Shown: positions 59,188 to 64,000 of the stretch, piece by piece
Layout: every line of letters starts with the position of its first letter
How positions within the stretch are numbered: position 1 is the stretch's first letter
DNA from: Talinum fruticosum
Taxonomy: Eukaryota > Streptophyta > Magnoliopsida > Caryophyllales > Talinaceae
Direction of reading: 5' to 3'
DNA length: 64,000 nucleotides
NCBI GenBank assembly: GCA_021018815.1
Contig: JAITYX010000005.1
Location: forward strand, 9,457,501-9,521,500
Program-made: the position numbers and the translations under genes
Notes under the pieces: model-generated
The model's database searches: none
What the model saw: the letters and a program-made list of their open reading frames with translations, nothing else
Told to the model about the DNA's origin: nothing

Positions 59188-59744
59188 CTTCCCGCAATAT
59201 GTTAAAAGCAAATAAAATTAAATAATTTCCCAAAATAAACATGTCAATACAAGATTAACAACAAATGGCCATTTGATGCACACAACTGCAGATGGTTGCT
59301 CGCCGCAGATAGCGATTGCTGGCTGCAGCAGCCATCTCGCTGCCGATCGCAGCAGCCTTGTGCTATAGATAGCAGCTGATGGCTGCAGCCAGCAGAGCAG
59401 CCATCTGCCGCTATCCGCAGCAACCTTCTCGCAGCGACAAGGTCGCTGCTGGTCTGCTGCAGATGATGAGCAACAGCCAGCAGTAGCCGGTGTTAGCCGC
59501 AGATGTTCTGTGGGCCGCAGATGTTCTGTGGGCATGTTACGTATACTACAAATGTCCTGTGGACCTCTTAACAATAAGCAACGTCAGCAAAGCAAACACT
59601 TGTAACTAGTAAATTATGATCAACAACAAACCCATATGGTAGGATACACTAAGCTTATCTCGGTGTAATAAAGGAAACATATGTTCGATAAATGTGAATA
59701 CATCAATATCAATAATTAACTATGAAAGAAAGTGCAACTATATT
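59188..59744. other. Intergenic stretch with GCAGC-rich block
   Basis: This separates the two CACTA genes. The GC-rich block at 59285-59535 is listed separately; the rest is AT-rich without signal. Confidence 0.55.
59285..59535. repeat. GCAGC/GCTGC-rich repeat block in the CACTA element
   Basis: Words such as GCAGCAGCC, CCATCTCGC and CTGCAGCC recur in both orientations. Two adjacent copies of CCGCAGATGTTCTGTGGG lie at about 59500-59533. A similar block forms the loop of the foldback structure at 63289-63461. Confidence 0.75.
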
Positions 59745-62700
59745 TCATCTTCGTCTCTTTCTAGATCTTTGTTCATCCTCTAGATTTGCTTCACTGGGAG
59801 AGCCTCTAGTTCAAAGATCATCCACTGGTTCCATCTCATTAGAGCAATAAAGGCGTGACTTAAGTGCTACATGCCAACCTTTGTTCACGTTGTCGATTGC
59901 ATAGAAAGCCTAATGTGCTTGACTAGCCAAGATAAATGGCTCGTTAGTTTTTAATTGCCGTTTGCAATTAATACTAACAAAGCCATATTGGTCAATTTTA
60001 ATCCCTTTAGCTTTATCATATACATCGAACCATTTGCAGCGAAATAGCACTACTCGTTTCCCCCAAGATATTGTAGCTCAAGTACATTGGTTAAGACCCC
60101 ATAATAATCTACATTTTCATCTCCTTGACTCTGTATTTCCAATGACAACTACACCACTATTTTGAGTTGTCAACCTCTTTTCTCGCTGTTCTATATGAAA
60201 TCTATATCCATTGACTGTATAGCCACTAAAGGATGTGACATATTGTGTTGGCCCACGTGCCAATGCGAGTAAATCTTCCATTTTCTTAGTCTTCTCATGC
60301 TCATATAGCTGCGTTACCTCTTAAAAAATAATATTGAATATATTAATTATGCATATTAATTTACATATACGAGTCTATTTACTTGTAACGTAATATACTT
60401 ACTTCACACTTGAACCATTCCCTAAAGTTTTTACACCATTCTTCCTCGGAGAGAGAAACATCGGATAGTTGGCTTGCAGAGTATTTTCTATATGAAACAA
60501 ATACATTACTTAAGTTAAAAATTAATTTCATCAACTTAAAGTTCATAATATGACATAAAAAACTTTTAGATATGATACGTACTCTAGAAAACGTTGAACA
60601 TCATCACAATTCTTCAAAATATAAATGTGAGCTTCATCTAACTCATACTTCTCAACATCAGTACGAACTCTTTAGGATCCAAGTATCCGACCGGGATGAT
60701 TAAAGATATGTAAACCTCCATCATGGTCATTTTTATTTTCATGATTTTGATCGAGGCGATTGAACCTTATCTCCATTTTATGTAAACATCTTGAACAAAA
60801 GGTCATACATTCATCAGCCAAATAACCCTCTCGCAGTTGATGCCTCTTGCCGTGCCTTATTGCGAATGTAACTTTTGAATGTATGCATAACTTGTTCGAC
60901 TGGATACATCCATCTAAATTGAACTAGCCCTCCAATTCTAGCTTCATAAGCTAAGTGGATAGGTAAGTGCATCATAACATCAAAAATGCAGGAGGAAAAG
61001 CCTTTTCTAGCTTACATAGAGTAATAGGGATTTGAGCCTTAATTTGATTCAGTTCATCTATGTTTAGTTCTTTGGCACCTAATATAGCAAAGAACATAGA
61101 TAGCTCAATAAGTGCCTCTCGTACAACCGGAGTAAGAAGACCAGGCAATGCTAGTGGTAAGAAATGTTGGAGTATAACATGACAATCATGACACTTAAGA
61201 CCGGATATTTTTGTCTCCTTCATATTTACACAATAGGAAATATTGGAAGAAAACCCATCTCGGAACTTTTAACTCTTTCAAAATTTGGCAAAAAATGCGC
61301 TTTTCAAGAGTAGATAAAGTATATGGTGCAGGGGGCATCTTTAACTTATCCCCCTCTTTCAACAAGTGCAGATTGGATCTCAATTCCATTTTTTCCAAGT
61401 CAAGACGCATCATCATCGTATCCTTGGTTTTTCCTTTGATATTCATAATTGTTCCAAGAATATTATCACATATATTTTTCTCAATATGCATCACGTCCAA
61501 ATTGTGGCGTAATAAAAGGTCCCTCCAATATGGAAGACGAAAGAAGACACTTAGCGAAGGCATGATATGCTGGAAAGTCATTTATTGTCCAAAGCAACGT
61601 AGCATGAAGTTGAAAGTGACATTTAGCGAAGGCATCATATGTCTCAACTCCAACTTCCCATAACTCCTTCAACTCTTCAATTAAGGGTTGCACATATATG
61701 TCAATTGCATTGCCAGGACTATTAGGACCAGGAATAAGCATTGAAAGAATCATATTAGATTGTCTCATACAGAGCTCAGGTGGCAAGTTGTATGGAATCG
61801 GAATGACAGGCCAAATACTATATGAAGTTTTTGAATTCGTAAAGGGTTGAAAGCCATCACTAGCAAGGCCAAGTCTAACATTACGAGGATCCGAAGCTAA
61901 CCCTTCATGCATTTCATCAAGTGACTTCCACGCAACGGAATCGGCTGGGTGCCTCATTATCCCATCTTTCTTTCGTTTATCATGATGCCATCTCATTAAA
62001 GAAGCTGTCTTGGAGGACATATATAACCTTTGCAACCTTGGCTTTAATGGAAAGTATCGTAATGTCTTTTAAGGTATTCTTTTACCATTTGACCCACACT
62101 TATCATCCCTATTACGCTTATCGGTCTTCCATCTAGATGCACCACATACTTTACATTTGTCTAACTTCTTCTCATCCTTCCAATATAACATACAATCATT
62201 CACACTTGCATCAATTTTCTCATAAGAAAGTCCAAGATCTTTGATGGTCTTTTTCGCCTCATAATAAGAGTCGAGCAAATTTGAACTCTTAGGTAACAAC
62301 TCATCTTTTAAGAATTGCAATAGCATGGTAAAAGATTCATTACTCCAACGACCAAAAGTCTTAATGTGAAGGAGTTTCACCAATGCGTACATTTTTGAAG
62401 ACTTACAACCATCATACACAGGATCTTGTAAGTCCTTTAGTAGCTTATAAAATGTCTTAGCCTTATCATTTGGTTCCTCTTCACCATTCTCATAGCTTAA
62501 AGAATTTATATCATTAAATTCATGATATAAATCCCTTAATATTCCATCTATTTCATCATGTTCACCAATATCATCCTCATCACCCATATCTATGTTAGAC
62601 TCGCTAAACCTCTCCCCATGATGATACCAAAATGTGTACCTTTTGTCAATTCCATAAGCCAATAGATGCCCTTGAACTTGCTCACGAGTCCCAAACTCTA

Positions 62701-62841
62701 TGTTCACACATTTCACACATGGACAACAAATGGACTTTGTTCCTAGATTAGTAAAGGCATAATCCAAAAACTTTGAACTCCCTTTTCATATTTAGTACTC
62801 AAGAGATCTTCATTGTTCATCCACCCCTTGTTAGGTGTCAT
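59745..62841 (-). pseudogene. tnp2-type CACTA transposase, deleted and frameshifted
   Basis: The reading starts at ATG 62841 (MTPNKGWMNNEDLL) with a frame change before LDYAFTNLG at 62767. The transposase-associated N-terminus has CCPCVKC. TNP2 follows (62200-61481) with MLYWKDEKKLDKCKVCGASR, GLASDGFQPF, SIWPVIPIPYNLPPELCM and LLWTINDFPAY. The part after FPAY is deleted and reading resumes with LPYWRDLLLRHN and LDVMHIEKNICDN (61540-61460). DUF4218-like sequence (KCHDCHVILQHFLPLAL, 61195 area) and a DUF4216-like tail (NEPFILASQAH, about 59920-59950) follow, ending RSRKRRR at TGA 59745-59747. It would cut and move the element by binding its ends, but it is dead. Motifs that likely hold the catalytic acids (ASDGF, INDFPAY, DVMHIEKN) are all visible. 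Confidence 0.85.
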
Positions 62842-62957
62842 TGTCTCAAAATTGATGTGCCAAAAAGAGTACCTTATATTTGGAACAAAAGAAAAATACA
62901 TGAGCTAACCTAATTCAAATCTAATAAATACTCAAACATCTAAAATTTATCGTGCGC
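62842..62957. other. Upstream of tnp2
   Basis: This short AT-rich stretch lies before the foldback structure and could include the tnp2 promoter. No clear TATA box was assigned. Confidence 0.35.
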
Positions 62958-63796
62958 AGGGGCTCACGACTTCTTACTTCAAGCAAAATAATGAATCCTT
63001 CAACCATGAGATCCGAGGCAGAATTACAAAAATTTTCATACAATGGACTCATAACTATGAAACTCCGATGGTAGAATAGAAGATTGAGCTAATTTACAAG
63101 CATAAACAAAAGGAGTTCTATTCTACCTCGCTTATTGCTATCAAGCAGCAGATCAAGAAACAGATAAGGTTGATTTCATATACCAAATGTCTTATGTCTC
63201 ACTTTCGGCCCAAAGGAATTCATATTGAACATTTTCATATGCCAAAGCTTTTGCAGATGCAGCTAGAGACTCAGCCTCTAATTTAGATATTTCATCTCAT
63301 AACTCAGCAGCAGCCTATCTCGCAGCAGAAGGTAGCTGCAGTGCTGCAGCAGCCTATCTCGCGGCGAAGGTTGCGGCTGGCTGCAGTAGCCTTCAGTTGC
63401 GGATAGCAACTGCTGTTGGCTACAGCAGCCTTCTCGCTGCAGATGGCAGTTGCTGTTGTAGATCTAAATTAAAGGCCGAGTCTCTAGCTGCATCTCGCAA
63501 AAGCTTTGGCATATGAAAATGTCCAATATGAATTCCAATTGGGCAGTAAAGTGACACATAAGACATTTAATATGTGAAATCAACCTTATCTATTTCTTGA
63601 TCTGCCGCTTGATAGCTATAAGCAAGCTAGAATAGCAGATCCTTTTTGTTTATGCTGTAAATAGGCTCAATCTTCTATTCTACCATCGGAGTTTCATAGT
63701 TATGAGTCCATTGTATGAAAATTTTTGTAATTCCGCCTCGGATCTCAAGGTTGAAGGATTCATTATTTTGCTTGAAGCAAGAAGTTGTGAGCCCCT
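62958..63796. repeat. Large inverted repeat (foldback), 839 bp
   Basis: The arms 62958-63288 and 63462-63796 are reverse complements with roughly 90 percent identity by eye. They begin AGGGGCTCAC and end CTAATTTAGAT toward the loop. The loop (63289-63461) is GCAGC/GCTGC-rich. No clear target duplication was seen at the outer ends. It lies within the CACTA element, upstream of tnp2. Confidence 0.9.
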
Positions 63797-64000
63797 CCGA
63801 CTTGCCCTGCTGCAACGGAATAAGAGGTCAAGTATACCCGTCCTAAAACCTATATAGGAAGTCCATGTAATAAAGATAAGTTAATGGTTTTCATTATCTT
63901 GAAAGTATTTTTCAACATCAATCATTGATTATTTATATAGTTGTCGAAATTTTAAGGTTGTGGGGGTCTATAGGTTGTGCTTTTTTATATATGTGTGGCC
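63797..64000. other. Sequence to the window end
   Basis: This is AT-rich sequence, presumably still inside the CACTA element. No terminal repeat was seen. Confidence 0.4.

Larger units (their letters stand above)
55483..64000 (-). mobile_element. CACTA (En/Spm-like) DNA transposon, one end in window
   Basis: It starts with the terminal CACTACTAGAAAAAGG directly after the broken ORF3 of D; the bases GAA (55480-55482) are the likely 3-bp target duplication. A subterminal repeat region follows, then a multi-exon Transposase_24-like gene (59187-57098) and a tnp2-type transposase gene (62841-59745), both on the minus strand. The visible end is therefore the 3' end of the element. The other end lies beyond the window, and no CTAGTAGTG end was seen. 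Confidence 0.88.

Overview
The window is repeat-rich nuclear DNA from a flowering plant. Almost every coding trace belongs to a transposable element of a typical plant lineage (Ty1/copia with an initiator-Met primer site, Ty3/gypsy Tat with an antisense plant-mobile-domain gene, chromovirus, LINE, CACTA). No host gene, tRNA, functional rRNA or CRISPR array was found. All calls come from reading the sequence and translations by eye; no search was run, and the species is unknown.

Layout. 1-9582 is a nearly complete copia element on the minus strand (element A); its 3' LTR is cut by the window edge. 9583-18027 is older debris: LINE fragments at 10094-10400 and 16150-17850, a dead chromovirus fragment at 10439-11735, a cluster of small hairpins at 12414-12675, and a 2353-bp solo LTR at 13645-15997 with target duplication AGCCC. 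From 18028 to the end the window reads as one nest. Copia B (minus, 18028-24475) is interrupted in integrase by a Tat-type gypsy E (plus, 24476-42715). E carries a 3064-bp solo LTR (32191-35254, duplication ATGTT) and an antisense spliced gene. E is interrupted by copia C (minus, 42716-49603), C by copia D (plus, 49604-55482), and D by a CACTA DNA transposon (from 55483). The right halves of B, E, C and D are not in the window and should follow in reverse order.

Main observation. All four copia copies, from two clearly diverged families, carry a sense gene of about 500-540 codons between the pol stop and the 3' LTR. It has a conserved basic N-terminus, two conserved blocks in every copy, a Ser/Pro/Arg-rich tail in A and C, and its own TATA box, with AACGG boxes upstream of it. 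It sits where env-like ORFs sit in some copia elements but has no envelope features; its N-terminal part resembles the 'putative plant transposon protein' family. It is called ORF3 here.

Other points: a piece of about 69 bp matching the SSU rRNA 530 loop (mitochondrial type) inside the antisense gene; an 839-bp foldback structure beside the CACTA transposase; and frame breaks between copia copies that cluster at CTCGA/CCGAG words, which may be real decay or assembly error. Every long coding region is broken, so most are listed as pseudogenes.
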